Part shown: piece after piece, positions 11,730-22,406 of the stretch
Position numbering within the stretch: position 1 is the stretch's first letter
Layout of the letters: each line of letters opens with the position of its first letter
NCBI RefSeq assembly: GCF_902167145.1
Contig: NC_050101.1
Location: forward strand, 113,179,789-113,243,788
Direction of reading: 5' to 3'
Source: Zea mays
Taxonomy: Eukaryota > Streptophyta > Magnoliopsida > Poales > Poaceae
DNA: 64,000 nucleotides
The notes under the pieces: model-generated
The model's database searches: none
The model's input: only the letters and a program-made list of their open reading frames with translations
What the model was told of the DNA's origin: nothing
Made by a program: the position numbers and the translations under genes

Positions 11730-14700
11730 ACTTGTTTTGTAGGTTTATGCATCCGGGGCTCAAGTTGGATACTCGACAGCGGGTGCACAAACCACATGAC
11801 AGGGGAGAAGAAGATGTTCTCCTCCTACGAGAAAAACCAAGATCCCCAACGAGCAATCACATTCGGGGATGGAAACCAAGGTTTGGTCAAAGGATTGGGT
11901 AAAATTGCTATATCTCCTGACCATTCTATTTCCAATGTTTTTCTTGTAGATTCTTTAGATTACAATTTGCTTTCTGTATCTCAATTATGCAAAATGGGCT
12001 ACAACTGTCTCTTTACTGATGTAGGTGTCACTGTCTTTAGAAGAAGTGATGATTCAATAGCATTTAAGGGTGTGTTAGAGGGTCAGCTATACTTAGTAGA
12101 TTTTGATAGAGCTGAACTCGATACATGCTTAATTGCTAAGACTAACATGGGTTGGCTCTGGCACCGCCGACTAGCCCATGTTGGGATGAAGAATCTTCAT
12201 AAGCTTCTAAAGGGAGAGCACATTTTAGGACTAACCAATGTTCATTTTGAGAAAGACAGGATTTGTAGCGCATGCCAGGCAGGAAAGCAAGTTGGAGCCC
12301 ATCATCCACACAAGAACATCATGACGACCGACAGGCCGCTTGAGCTACTCCACATGGATCTATTCGGCCCGATTGCTTACATAAGCATCGGCGGGAGTAA
12401 GTATTGTCTTGTAATAGTTGATGATTATTCTCGCTTCACTTGGGTGTTCTTTTTGCAGGAAAAATCTCAAACCCAAGAAACCTTAAAGGGATTCTTGAGA
12501 CGAGCTCAAAACGAGTTCGGATTAAGGATCAAGAAAATTAGAAGCGACAACGGGACGGAGTTCAAGAACTCTCAAATCGAAGGCTTCCTTGAGGAGGAGG
12601 GCATCAAGCACGAGTTCTCCTCTCCCTACACGCCACAACAAAATGGTGTAGTGGAGTGGAAGAATCGAACTCTATTGGACATGGCAAGGACCATGCTTGA
12701 TGAGTACAAGACTTCGGATCGGTTTTGGGCCGAGGCGGTCAACACCGCCTGCTACGCCATCAACCGGCTATATCTACACCGAATCCTCAAGAAGACATCT
12801 TATGAACTCCTAACCGGTAAAAAGCCCAATATTTCATATTTTAGAGTCTTTGGTAGCAAATGTTTTATTCTTGTTAAAAGAGGTAGAAAATCTAAATTTG
12901 CTCCTAAGACTGTAGAAGGCTTTTTACTAGGATATGATTCAAACACAAGGGCATATAGAGTCTTTAACAAGTCCACTGGACAAGTTGAAGTTTCTTGTGA
13001 CGTTGTGTTTGATGAGACTAATGGCTCTCAAGTAGAGCAAGTTGATCTTGATGAGATAGGTAATGAAGAGGCTCCGTGCATCGCGCTAAGGAACATGTCC
13101 ATTGGGGATGTGTGTCCTAAAGAATCCAAAGAGCCTCCAAATGCACAAGATCAACCGTCCTCCTCCACGCAAGCATCTCCACCAACTCAAAATGAAGATG
13201 AGGCTCAAGTTGATGAAGTAGAAGATCAAGCAAATGAGCCACCTCAAGATGACGGCAATGATCAAGGGGGAGATGCAAATGATCAAGACAAGGAGGATGA
13301 AGAGCAAAGGCCGCCACACCCAAGAGTCCACCAAGCAATCCAACGAGATCACCCCGTCGACACCATCCTCGGGGACATTCATAAAGGGGTAACTACTAGA
13401 TCTCATGTTGCACATTTTTGTGAGCATTACTCTTTTGTTTCCTCTATTGAGCCACACAGGGTAGAGGAAGCACTCCAAGATTCGGATTGGGTGGTGGCGA
13501 TGCAAGAGGAGCTCAACAACTTCACTAGGAATGAGGTATGGCATTTAGTTCCACGTCCTAACCAAAATGTTGTAGGAACCAAATGGGTCTTCCGCAACAA
13601 GCAAGATGAGCATGGTGTGGTGACAAGGAACAAAGCTCGACTTGTGGCCAAGGGATACTTCCAAGTCGAAGGTTTGGATTTCGGTGAAACCTATGCACCC
13701 GTAGCTAGGCTTGAGTCAATTCGCATTTTATTGGCCTATGCTACTTACCATGGCTTTAAGCTTTATCAAATGGACGTGAAAAGTGCCTTCCTCAATGGAC
13801 CAATCAAGGAAGAGGTCTATGTTGAGCAACCTCCCGGCTTTGAAGATAGTGAGTACCCTAACCATGTTTATAAACTCTCTAAGGCGCTTTATGGGCTCAA
13901 GCAAGCCCCAAGAGCATGGTATGAATGCCTTAGGGATTTTCTCATCACTAATGAATTCAAAGTCGGAAAGGCCGATCCTACTCTATTTACTAAAACGATT
14001 AAAAATGACTTGTTTGTATGCCAAATTTATGTTGATGATATTATATTTGGGTCTACTAACGAGTCAACATGTGAAGAATTTAGTAGGATCATGACACAAA
14101 AGTTCGAGATGTCTATGATGGGGGAGTTGAAGTACTTCTTGGGATTTCAAGTGAAACAACTCCAAGAAGGCACCTTCATTAGCCAAACGAAGTATACTCA
14201 AGACATTCTAAACAAGTTTGGGATGAAGGATGCCAAGCCCATCAAGACACCCATGGGAACTAATGGGCATCTCGACCTCGACACGGGAGGTAAGTCCGTG
14301 GATCAAAAGGTATACCGGTCGATGATAGGCTCTTTACTCTATTTATGTGCATCTCGACCGGATATTATGCTTTCTGTATGCATGTGTGCAAGATTCCAAG
14401 CCGACCCTAAGGAAGCTCACCTTACGGCCGTAAAACGAATTTTGAGATATTTGGCTTATACTCCTAAGTTTGGGATTTGGTATCCTAGGGGATCCACATT
14501 TGATTTGATTGGTTATTCGGATGCCGATTGGGCGGGGTGCAAAATCAATAGGAAGAGCACATCAGGGACTTGCCAGTTCTTGGGAAGATCCTTGGTGTCT
14601 TGGGCTTCAAAGAAGCAAAATTCGGTTGCTCTTTCCACCGCCGAAGCCGAGTACATTGCCGCAGGCCATTGTTGCGCGCAATTGCTTTGGATGAGGCAAA

Positions 14701-14984
14701 CCCTGCGGGACTACGGTTACAAATTAACCAAAGTCCCTTTGCTATGTGATAATGAGAGTGCAATCAAGATGGCGGATAATCCCGTCGAGCATAGCCGCAC
14801 TAAACACATAGCCATTCGGTATCATTTTCTTAGGGATCACCAACAAAAGGGAGATATCGAGATTTCTTACATTAACACTAAAGATCAATTAGCCGATATC
14901 TTTACCAAGCCTCTTGATGAACAAACTTTTAACAAACTTAGGCATGAGCTCAATATTCTTGATTCGCGCAATTTCTTTTGCTAA
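11730..14984 (+). CDS. pol: Pol polyprotein of Sirevirus #2 (protease, integrase, RT, RNase H)
   Basis: Enzymes for copying and inserting the element. The frame is open from the codon after the gag stop to TAA 14982-14984; the first in-frame Met is at 11796. Domains in copia order: protease (DSGCTNHM near 11776-11799); integrase with the HHCC finger (H-H near 12160-12200, C-C near 12270) and the core with HMDLFGP, SDNGTEF and a Glu in GVVEWKN (usually ERKN in this family); reverse transcriptase with YVDD near 14030; RNase H with YSDADWAG near 14515, ending near 14970. No stop or frameshift was found. The pol frame equals the gag frame because this copy has four Gs, not five, at about 11753-11757. 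How Pol is translated past the gag stop is not visible. Confidence 0.88.
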   Translation, partial: TCFVGLCIRGSSWILDSGCTNHMTGEKKMFSSYEKNQDPQRAITFGDGNQGLVKGLGKIAISPDHSISNVFLVDSLDYNLLSVSQLCKMGYNCLFTDVGVTVFRRSDDSIAFKGVLEGQLYLVDFDRAELDTCLIAKTNMGWLWHRRLAHVGMKNLHKLLKGEHILGLTNVHFEKDRICSACQAGKQVGAHHPHKNIMTTDRPLELLHMDLFGPIAYISIGGSKYCLVIVDDYSRFTWVFFLQEKSQTQETLKGFLRRAQNEFGLRIKKIRSDNGTEFKNSQIEGFLEEEGIKHEFSSPYTPQQNGVVEWKNRTLLDMARTMLDEYKTSDRFWAEAVNTACYAINRLYLHRILKKTSYELLTGKKPNISYFRVFGSKCFILVKRGRKSKFAPKTVEGFLLGYDSNTRAYRVFNKSTGQVEVSCDVVFDETNGSQVEQVDLDEIGNEEAPCIALRNMSIGDVCPKESKEPPNAQDQPSSSTQASPPTQNEDEAQVDEVEDQANEPPQDDGNDQGGDANDQDKEDEEQRPPHPRVHQAIQRDHPVDTILGDIHKGVTTRSHVAHFCEHYSFVSSIEPHRVEEALQDSDWVVAMQEELNNFTRNEVWHLVPRPNQNVVGTKWVFRNKQDEHGVVTRNKARLVAKGYFQVEGLDFGETYAPVARLESIRILLAYATYHGFKLYQMDVKSAFLNGPIKEEVYVEQPPGFEDSEYPNHVYKLSKALYGLKQAPRAWYECLRDFLITNEFKVGKADPTLFTKTIKNDLFVCQIYVDDIIFGSTNESTCEEFSRIMTQKFEMSMMGELKYFLGFQVKQLQEGTFISQTKYTQDILNKFGMKDAKPIKTPMGTNGHLDLDTGGKSVDQKVYRSMIGSLLYLCASRPDIMLSVCMCARFQADPKEAHLTAVKRILRYLAYTPKFGIWYPRGSTFDLIGYSDADWAGCKINRKSTSGTCQFLGRSLVSWASKKQNSVALSTAEAEYIAAGHCCAQLLWMRQTLRDYGYKLTKVPLLCDNESAIKMADNPVEHSRTKHIAIRYHFLRDHQQKGDIEISYINTKDQLADIFTKPLDEQTFNKLRHELNILDSRNFFC

Positions 14985-15781
14985 CTTGCTCACATAGCTC
15001 ATTTGTATACTTTTGATCATGTCTCTTTCATATGCTATGACTAATGTGTTTTTCAAGTCTATTTCAAACCAAGTCATAGGTGTATTGAAAGGAAATTGGA
15101 GTCTTCGGCGAAGACAAAGGCTTCCACTCCGTAACTCATCCTTCGCCGTCGCTCCGAGCCACTCTCCATCCTTGGAGGAGAGAACAAAAGGACTTCGTCT
15201 TTGGTATAATCTTAACTCATTTATTTATGACCAAAGGGGAAGAAAGTACTTCGAGGGCTCTATTGTTTCCGTTTTTGGCGATTCATGCCAAAGGGGGAGA
15301 AAGTATGAGCCCAAAGCAAAAGGACCGCACCACCACCAATTTCAAAAACTTAGTTTTTCAAAGAGTATTTTCAATTGGTATCTTATTGTGTTCAAAAAGG
15401 GGAGAAAGTAGTATTTCAAAATGATATAGGAGGATCTCATTTAGGGGGAGTTTTGTTTAGTCAAAGGAAAAGCATTTGGAACAGGGGGGAGAAAATTTCA
15501 AATCTGGAAAATGCTTTGCAAAATCTTATTCATTTACCTTTGACTATTTGCAAAAAGAACTTTGTAAAGGATTTACAAAAGAGTTTGCAAAAACAAAACA
15601 TGTGGTGCAAGCGTGGTCCAAAATGTTAAAAACAAAGAAATGATCCATGCATATCTTGTAAGAATTTACATTGGCTCAATTCCAAGCAACCTTTGCACTT
15701 ACATTATGCAAACTAGTTCAATTATGCACTTCTATATTTGCTTTGGTTTGTGTTGGCATCAATCACCAAAAAGGGGGAGAT
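14985..15781 (+). other. pol-to-LTR spacer of Sirevirus #2 with polypurine tract
   Basis: Non-coding spacer with repeated AAAGGGGGAGAAAGT-like purine runs (15235-15305, 15400-15415, 15485) and a final polypurine tract at 15768-15780, directly before the LTR. Short open frames here are not conserved between the copies, so no envelope-like gene is supported. Confidence 0.82.
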
Positions 15782-17091
15782 TGAAAGGGAATTAGGCTTA
15801 CACCTAGTCCCTAATTAATTTTGGTGGTTGAATTGCCCAACACAAACAATTGGACTAACTAGTTTGCTCTAGTGAATAAGTTATACAGGTGTCAAAGGTT
15901 CACAACAAGCCAATTAAAAAGACCAAAGTTGGGTTCAAAATAGAGAGCTAAAGGCATCCCGAAAGGCTCCCTGGTCTGGCGCACCAGACAGTGTCCGGTG
16001 CACCAGGGGATCTCGCGCAGAACTCCTCAGCCTCGGGAATTTTCAGAAGCCGGCGCGCTATAATTCACCGGACTGTCTGGTGTACACCGGACAGTGTCCG
16101 GTGCTCCAAGAAGACGCGGCTCTGGAACTTGGCAGCCTCGGAAAATCATAACGACTGCTCCGCTATAATTCACCGAACATGTCCGGTGTACACCGGACTG
16201 TCCGGTGTAACTGCGGGGCAACGGCTACTTCGCGCCAACGGTCACCTGCAACTGCAATTAATGCGCGCCAGAGCGCGCAGACGTCAGGCACGCCCATACT
16301 GGCGCACCGGACACTCAACAATACATGTCCGGTGCGCCACCGGACATCTAGGCGGGCCCAGAAGTCAGAACTCCAACGGTCGAATCCCAACGGCTTTGGT
16401 GACGTGGCTGGCGCACCGGACATGTCCGGTGTGCACCGGACTGTCCGGTGTGCACCGGACTGTCCGGTGCACCATACGACAGACAACCTCCACCAACGGT
16501 CATGTTTGGTGGTTGGGGCTATAAATACCCCAACCACCCCACCATTCATTGCATCCAAGTTTTTTAGCTTCCAACCACTATACAAGAGCTAGCATTCATT
16601 GCAAAGCACACCAAAAGAGATCAAATCCTCTCCCAACTCCACACAAAGCCTTAGTGACTAGAGAGAGTGATTTGTAGTGTTCATTTGAGCTCTTGCTCTT
16701 GGATCGCTTCTTTTCTTTGGCATTCTTTCTTGTGATCAAACACTCACTTGTAATTGAGGCAAGAGACACCAATTGTGTGGTGGTCCTTGCGGGAAGTTTG
16801 ATTCCCAAGTGATTTGAGAAGAGAAGCTCACTCGGTCCGAGGGACCGTTTGAGAGAGGGAAAGGGTTGAAAGAGACCCGATCTTTGTGACCACCTCAACG
16901 GGGAGTAGGTTTGCGAGAACCGAACCTCGGTAAAACAAATCCTTGTGTCACACTCCTTATTTGCTCGAGATTTGTTTTGCACCCTCTCTCGCGGACTCGT
17001 TTTTATTTCTAACGCTTACCCGACTTGTAGTTGTGTTTATATTTGTAAATTTTAGTTTCGCCCTATTCACCCCCCCTCTAGGCGACTATCA
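15782..17091 (+). repeat. 3' LTR of Sirevirus #2 (1310 bp)
   Basis: Matches the 5' LTR end to end. It has one additional 18-bp GTGCACCGGACTGTCCGG unit at about 16440-16470 and scattered transitions. The TATA box is at 16520-16527, in the same inverted repeat as in the 5' LTR. Confidence 0.94.
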
Positions 17092-17096
17092 ACGTG

Positions 17097-17739
17097 GCTG
17101 GCGCACCGGACTGTCCGGTGCACCATACGACAGAAGCCTTCACCAACGGTCAACTTGGTGGTTGGGGCTATAAATACCCCCAACCACCACACTTCAATGC
17201 ATCCAAGTTTTCAGCCATCAAACCTCATACAAGAGCTCTAGACTTCATTCCAAGACACAAACAAAGAGATCAAATCCTCTCCCAAGTCCAAAGATCATTC
17301 CAATCAAATAGTGACTAGTGAGAGAGACAATTGTGTTCATTTGAGTTCTTGCGCTTGGATTGCTTTTCTTTTTCTTTCTTTCTTGTTTCCAACTCAATTG
17401 TAATCAAGGCAAGAGACACCAATTGTGTGGTGATCCTTGTGGGGACTTAGTGTCCCGATTGATTGAGAAGAGAAGCTCACTCGGTCTAGGTGACCGTTTG
17501 AGAGAGGGAAAGGGTTGAAAGAGACCCAGTCTTTGTGACCACATCAATGGGGAGTAGGTTTGCAAGAACCGAACCTCGGTAAAACAAATCACCGTGTCAT
17601 TCGCCTTATTTACTTGTGATTTGTTTTCGCCCTCTCTTTCGGCCTCGATTATATTTCTAACGCTAACCCCGGCTTATAGTGTGTGCTTAAACTTTGTAAA
17701 TTTCAGATTTGCCTATTCACCCCCTCTAGGCGACTTTCA
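17097..17739 (+). repeat. 3' LTR of Sirevirus #1, right part
   Basis: Resumes the LTR interrupted at 7703, after the ACGTG duplication (17092-17096). TATA box at 17169-17176. It ends CGACTTTCA at 17739, and the next base re-enters the older copia pol. Confidence 0.92.
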
Positions 17740-19082
17740 CAAGGCTTGTGGCCAAAGGATATACCCAAAAAGAGGGTGAAGATTTCTTTGATACCTACTC
17801 ACCAGTGGCTCGATTGACTACAATTCGCACATTAATAGCCGTGGTAGCCTCTTATGGTCTTATCATTCATCAGATGGATGTTAAGACAACTTTCCTAAAA
17901 GGAGAGTTGGATGAGAAGATCTACATGGATCAGCCAGAAGGGTTCATTGCGGATGGTCAAGAGAACAAGGTGTGCAGGTTGATAAAATCATTGTTTAGCC
18001 TAAAACAATCACCTAAGCAATGGCATGAAAAGTTTGATAATACTCTTACAGTCGCTGGTTTTGCTGTAAATGAATCTGACACGTGTGTATATTATCGGTA
18101 TGGCGGGGGTGAGTCTGTTATGCTGTGCCTTTATGTTGATGACATCTTGATCTTTGGATCAAATCTCAATGTGATTGAGGAAGTTAAAAATCTTCTATCG
18201 AGCAATTTGGAAATGAAAGATTTGGGAGAAGCAGATGTCATTCTAAACATCAAGCTTGTTAGAGAAGGTGATGGTGGGGTAACTCTGTTACAATCTCACT
18301 ATGTGGAAAAGGTATTGAGTTGCTTTGGTTTTAGTGACTGTGATCCTGCTCCAACACCTTATGACCCTAGCATGCTATTGAGAAAGAATCGGAGAATAGC
18401 AAGGGATCAATTGACATACTCCCAGATCATTGGCTCGCTCATGTACCTTGCAAGTGCAACAAGGACAGACATCTCTTATGCTGTGAGTAAGCTGAGTCAG
18501 TTTGTGTCGAAATCAAGAGATGATCACTGGCGTGCTCTTGAGAGAGTTGCGGTATTTGAAAGGTACTATGACATATGGTATTCATTATACTGGAAACCTA
18601 AAAGTGCTGGAAGGCTATTGTGATGCCAACTGGATTTCTGATACTGATGAGCTTTATGCCACAAGTGGATATGTGTTTCTGTTTGGAGGTGGCGCTGTTT
18701 CCTGGAAGTCTTGCAAGCAGACTATCTTAACGAAGTCTACAATGGAAGCAAAACTCGCAGCATTAGACACTGCTGGGGCTGAGGCCGAGTGGCCTCATGA
18801 TTTCCTATTGGATTTACCAGTAGTTGAAAACCGATACTGGCTATTTCCATGAACTGTGACAACCAAACTGTGATTACAAAGGTTAACAGTTCCAGGAATA
18901 ACATGAAGTCTACAAGGTATGTTAAGAGGAGATTGAAATCTGTCAGAAAGCTGAAAAACTCCGGAGTTATAACGGTGGATTATGTCCACACATCGAATAA
19001 TCTGGCAGATCAATTCACTAAGGGTCTGTCACGCAATGTGATAGAAAGTGCATCGAGAGAAATGGGTATGAGACCCATGTGA
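17740..19082 (+). pseudogene. pol: Older copia pol remnant (RT and RNase H), target of Sirevirus #1
   Basis: C-terminal part of a Ty1/copia Pol, different from the Sireviruses and closest to the Tork-type elements I know from grasses. It enters mid-protein (LVAKGYTQ), then shows QMDVKTTFL, CLYVDDIL (RT active site, near 18130-18155) and the RNase H region (CDANW near 18622, KSTMEAKL near 18735), ending at 19082. Two frameshifts break it: about two bases lost near 18545 and about one base lost near 18826. The 5' part is left of the window, because Sirevirus #1 separates it. Confidence 0.85.
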
Positions 19083-19622
19083 AATCTACTCTAGTGGTAA
19101 CCTGCTCTATGTGATCAGAGATCTCGTGAAGTAGAGTGGAGAAACAAGCTAGGAGTAGATTGTGAGGAAAGATCCCTTCCTTAACTCATTTCTGATGCAC
19201 ATCTTTCCTATCTGTAAGACATGATGGTATTTACCTTAATGTATTCCAAGAGTCTTATAAAGGTAAGATGTTGTCCTATAGAACATCTTCTGAGGAATAC
19301 ACCTATATGAGTCAGACTGCTGGTCACAGTCTATGGGACTTGGGTAATGCCTAAATACTCATGAAAGACACTGAAGTGTGACTTATATGCTTCTAAACAA
19401 CGGGGATGCCCTTTTGCAACCTAGTATCAGCAAAGGATTTAAGCGAATCTCATTTCGCACAAAACTGTCAATTCAAGGCTTAGTCCATTGTTCAGTTGTG
19501 AATGAGTGAAACTCTTATTCTAGATGGATGTTCAACTTAACAGTCTCCATCGAAACACTGGTATATCAAAGGATTGTGATTCTGATACTTCATCATTACA
19601 AACCCCAGAGTTTGGTGGGGAT
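19083..19622 (+). other. 3' untranslated part of the older copia element, with polypurine tract
   Basis: Non-coding stretch between RNase H and the LTR. GTTTGGTGGGGAT immediately before 19623 is a good polypurine tract. No other gene is seen. Confidence 0.7.
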
Positions 19623-20690
19623 TGTTGGATCTTTTATGGGCTTGGCCCATTTATTGAGTAAACTCTATGGTGTGTAATGGTAGAGAATATCAATAGTACC
19701 ATATTTGAAGTCCAAGGGTCGTTGGCTTGACTTATATGGTGGAAATTATTCCACTTAATTTGAGAAGTCAAGAAACGAATAAGGGCGTGCCACACACGCG
19801 CGCGCGCCGCCGCCGGCCGGACCGGGCTCGGGCCGGGCGTGGCGTGGCGTAGGCAGGCATGCAGGCAGGCGGCGAGCGGGCGTGGTGTGGTTGTGTTAAT
19901 TTTTAGCACTCATTAACCGTAGGAGTTTAAACTCCAGGTTAAACCTTTCAGTCGCCCGTCTCTTCGTCAGCCGCATGCGAGACCCTTCTCCTTCAGCTGC
20001 CCGTCTCTTGGCGTGCCGCATGCGAGACCTTTCTCCTTCAGCTTCTCGTGATGAGGTTAAATGGGGACAACGCCTGTCACTTGGTACACGAGAGCAGAAC
20101 CACTTCAGAATCACAGTCCAACCGCAAGTGAGGGTATTTCCATCTCGTGACTGCGCGCACAGAGAAACGAGAGGGCAGGTGCCTCCGAAGCCCTTGTCGT
20201 TCGAGACCTTGCACGGGGATCGGCAATTAGGTTTTTGGGATCGTCTACGCGACTGCCCAAAACATCTTCTTCCTGGCGACATGACAAGAGAATCTGGACA
20301 ATGATCTGGATCCTCAGAGCGTATGAGAGAGTATGATCAATTTATGTCCTTACTGTTTTATGTTCTGCAGATTATATATGTTTCATATGTTCATCTCTGC
20401 TGTTTCATATGTAACCATTAATTTATCTCATCTGTTCTGTAATATTATAAAATGTTATATCTGTTTATTTTAATTTTACAGTCATGTTGTTTATGTTACT
20501 ATCTGTTTATTTTTAATTGTTCAGTCAGTTTATATGCTTATTATATTTATATGATTTATATAATTCATATGCTTTATGTTCTCTTGATCCATATTGATAT
20601 GGATCAAATTTCTATAATTAATTATTTTTTATATGTTATCATCATAATATTAACTTATGAAATTAATGATATGAAAAATACCTATAATTC
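19623..20690 (+). repeat. 3' LTR of the older copia element
   Basis: Begins TGTTGGATC right after the polypurine tract. It has a GC-rich block (19795-19890), then a strongly AT-rich end. The right border is uncertain. PPR-like coding sequence begins near 20700, and I could not read a clean CA end or duplication because the 5' LTR is outside the window. Confidence 0.6.
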
Positions 20691-20699
20691 TAAGGTCGT

Positions 20700-21432
20700 T
20701 GGGCCGAGCAGAGGAGCCGCACGCGCTCACCGTACGTCGGACCCCGCGCACGCCGTGCGAGCAGCGCGCGGTGAGGCAGCTCACCGCGGCGGCCGAGATC
20801 CGCCTGCCCGCGCCGCGCAGGGAGACCCGCCGCCTGAGCCATGCCATGCCGCTGCGCGACTGCAACGTACTGATCAGGACCCTGGCCAGGCGTGGCAGTT
20901 TCTCACGCGTCATGGCGGTGTATTACGATCTCCGTGCGCGAGGCCTCGCCGCAGACAGCTACACCTACCCATTTGTGCTCATGGCAATCAGCACGATGAA
21001 GCTGTCCGTCGAGGGGCGCAAGGTGCACGCGGCCGCGGTGAAGACCGGCTTCCGCTGGGATGCGTACACCACATGTTCGCTAATGGAGATGTACACGATG
21101 CTGGGCCGGAGGGTGTTCGACAAGATGCCGCAGCGATTCCTGGTGCTGTGGAATATGATGATGAGGTGCTACATTAGGTGCGGCCGCTTCATAGCAGCAG
21201 TTGCGTTGGCTGTGTAGATGGAGAATGGCGGTGCCACACCTGACAGGGTGACATTGGTGACCGCCGTTACCGCTTGCTCAAGAGCAGGCGACCTGAGCTT
21301 GGGAAGGAGGATTCATTCATACATGGATGGAGTCTTTGGATTCAGTCTCCAAGTTGCAAATGCGCTTGTGTACAACATGGAAGCTTTGAGGAGGCATTGA
21401 CATTTTTCCGAGACATGCGGCTACAGTCATGA
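20700..21432 (+). pseudogene. PPR gene copy 1, broken and truncated
   Basis: From the Met codon at 20846 (MPLRDCNVLIRTLARRG) this is the same gene as the PPR gene at 57145-58734. It differs by a 15-bp in-frame loss near 21110 and a TAG at 21215-21217 where the other copy has CAG. A 196-bp internal deletion near 21365 removes what corresponds to 57706-57901 and shifts the frame. Homology stops at about 21430. Upstream of 20846, about 145 bases of GC-rich open frame have no counterpart beside the other copy; they may be older N-terminal coding sequence or unrelated. The left edge touches the LTR. No functional product is expected. Confidence 0.85.
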
Positions 21433-22406
21433 GGATATTTAACTGCTTGTATTTACCGGCTTTTTTATCAGGATATTTAACTGCTTTTGGTAGGAAAGAA
21501 TCTGTTTCCTACTTCATAGGGCTCCACGCCTAATAAATAGACCGGCACCGCTGATCTCAATCAAACCGTCATCAGGATCCGCCGCCCTGGCTCGCTCCGG
21601 TCACGACCTTGCTGTACGTTGTTCCTGGCGAAGCTCGTCTCCCGCCAAGAAGAAGCCACCCAGACGTGACGTGCGTCGACGCTGCCCAGCCACCGCTGTG
21701 CTCCCCTCTGTCGTCTCTATCCGTCGATCTACACGACCACACTGGTGAGCAGTCTGTGTTCCCCTTTTACTCCCCGTGCCAAACAATATACTCCTCAGCC
21801 CCCTCGGCGCTCGCGACTCACCCTGGCCTGTAGTGGCGCTCGCCGGACGCCGGCCTGCCTGCTGCCGACCGCGCCTGCTCGCGGTCCACGTCGCCTCGGT
21901 CCATGTCGCCGACTCACTAAGGGCCAACCGCGGACGGGCGCATGGCCATGAGGCCAGCGCACTGCCCACCGCGACGCCGTCACGTAGTCGCAGACGCGGG
22001 GAGCCACGATCTGGTCATCCACCGGCGCCGGGCGCACAAGAGCACACGGCCTGGTCGTCCGCCAGCGCCGGGCGCGCAAGAGCACACAGTACAACAACCC
22101 GCGGTTTGCAGTGGCGCTCGCCGCTTAGGAGCCTGGTGCCTGGAGCCGCTCAGCCGCCGCCGGTGGAATCTATAGAGTCCAGCGTGGAGAGTGCCTTACA
22201 CCTGAACACCAAGTGGGCCTAATGGGTCAACTGCCGGCTGTGATGGACTAAATTAGTTATTTTTTTATTTAAACAGGTTTTATTAGAGAGAGGGTAGCTC
22301 CGCCCCTGGTCCTCGAGATCCATGCATTTGAGTTTTAAGTTCTTATCTTATGTTTTCTCTTTATTTAAATCACACTATATATGCAGTTAGCAAGCGTTCA
22401 TTTGAG
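21433..22406. other. Unassigned intergenic stretch
   Basis: Two copies of GGATATTTAACTGCTT (about 21434 and 21471), then TTCCTACTTCATAGGGCTCC and CCTAATAAATAGACC near 21510-21545, which look like the promoter end of a copia-type LTR. A GC-rich block follows (21570-22170) with open frames on both strands but no recognisable protein. The end may be upstream or 5' untranslated sequence of the F-box gene. Confidence 0.45.

Larger units (their letters stand above)
7704..17091 (+). mobile_element. Sirevirus #2 (Ty1/copia), complete, near-intact
   Basis: A full 9.4-kb element bounded by the 5-bp duplication ACGTG (7699-7703 and 17092-17096). Both LTRs begin TG and end CA. It carries a primer site, open gag (9042-11729), open pol (to 14984), spacer, polypurine tract and 3' LTR. 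It lies in the 3' LTR of Sirevirus #1, so it is younger. I count by eye roughly two dozen differences between the LTRs, mostly transitions, plus one 18-bp unit present only in the 3' LTR. Opie/Ji/Giepum-type; the exact family is not certain. Confidence 0.95.
1..17739 (+). mobile_element. Sirevirus #1 (Ty1/copia), decayed, interrupted by Sirevirus #2
   Basis: A Sirevirus of the maize Opie/Ji/Giepum group whose 5' LTR starts before the window. The order is partial 5' LTR (1-409), primer site, gag (458-3100), pol (3101-6343), a long spacer, and a 3' LTR split by Sirevirus #2 (7174-7703 and 17097-17739). It sits inside the reverse transcriptase of an older copia element, whose reading frame resumes at 17740. 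Its coding regions keep length and frame but carry at least six in-frame stops, so this copy cannot make its own proteins. The exact family name is uncertain. Confidence 0.93.

Noticed and set aside
12435..12465. Splice acceptor-like TTCTTTTTGCAGG inside integrase
   Set aside because: It lies within an uninterrupted conserved protein segment (FFLQEKSQ), so coding constraint explains it. It is a reminder that such matches can be chance.
15013..15411. Possible envelope-like frame between pol and 3' LTR in Sirevirus #2
   Set aside because: The frame is not conserved in #1 or #3, and no membrane or signal segment is seen. Purine-run spacer explains it.
20452..20697. Open frame in AT-rich sequence
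   Set aside because: Low-complexity T-rich translation at the end of an LTR; no protein family.
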